A program made the translations under genes and the position numbers. The notes beneath the pieces are model-generated. The model saw nothing but the letters and a program-made list of their open reading frames with translations. It was not told where the DNA came from and searched no databases. From contig CALHWU010000085.1 in assembly GCA_938039795.1 (NCBI GenBank), positions 1 to 42,536 of the forward strand: a DNA stretch of 42,536 nt, given 5' to 3'. The stretch is from an uncultured Muribaculaceae bacterium. GTDB taxonomy: Bacteria; Bacteroidota; Bacteroidia; Bacteroidales; Muribaculaceae. Below are positions 42,478 through 42,536 of this stretch, one piece after another (position 1 is the stretch's first letter; each line of letters opens with the position of its first letter).

Positions 42478-42536
<59 letters not shown>

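Overview
The window looks like chromosomal DNA of a Bacteroidota species, order Bacteroidales. The evidence is a SusC/SusD pair, SprA of the type IX secretion system (T9SS), a type IX-like C-terminal tail on a gene remnant, DUF3256 and 6-bladed beta-propeller lipoprotein families, and many Bacteroidota promoters of the form TTTG or TTG, about 20 nt, then TAnnTTTG. GC-rich codon use together with this gene set suggests Muribaculaceae (S24-7). That family call is inference, and no GC value or search was computed.

Layout, left to right. Positions 1-520 hold the end of a probable mobile element: a cut-off zinc-finger/helix-turn-helix gene and a repeat-dense stretch. Next, on the minus strand, a membrane-anchored DRGH nuclease overlaps mnmE by 4 nt. 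At 3160-3960 lies a 5'-truncated remnant of a T9SS-type secreted protein, then tRNA-Leu(CAA). metY (O-acetylhomoserine sulfhydrylase) follows on the plus strand and converges on a minus-strand cluster that reads helicase, DUF3256, xseA, xseB and an acyl-CoA ligase. Divergently, gdhA is followed by a REP-like hairpin pair. Then comes a sigma factor / membrane protein / propeller lipoprotein operon and, behind a terminator, a SusC/SusD pair.

The 21.4-21.9 kb gap carries strong hairpins and a promoter-hairpin-oligo(U) arrangement that may be a small RNA. A minus-strand potassium uptake pair (ktrB-ktrA type) is divergent from the very large sprA. After sprA come a biotin-dependent carboxylase/decarboxylase subunit and a membrane-anchored protein with two DTG aspartic-protease motifs. 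A minus-strand run reads Na+-symporter, small membrane protein, Na+-symporter, folP, cdaA. On the plus strand a VanZ-like protein, a zinc-binding lipoprotein and an ABC ATPase form an operon without a permease, and a tRNA-Gly(GCC) runs off the right end.

Functional links. CdaA makes c-di-AMP, which in other bacteria regulates RCK-domain potassium systems such as the KtrA/TrkA-like protein here. SprA is the outer-membrane channel that would export proteins with tails like that on the remnant at 3160-3960. The sigma operon beside SusC/SusD could be its regulator, but the SusC shows no signalling extension, so this is only positional. Nothing here is proven to be a new system. The most promising uncharacterised items are the sigma/membrane-protein/propeller operon, the small-RNA-like locus near 21.7 kb, the two-DTG membrane protein and the tail-like protein between the two symporters.
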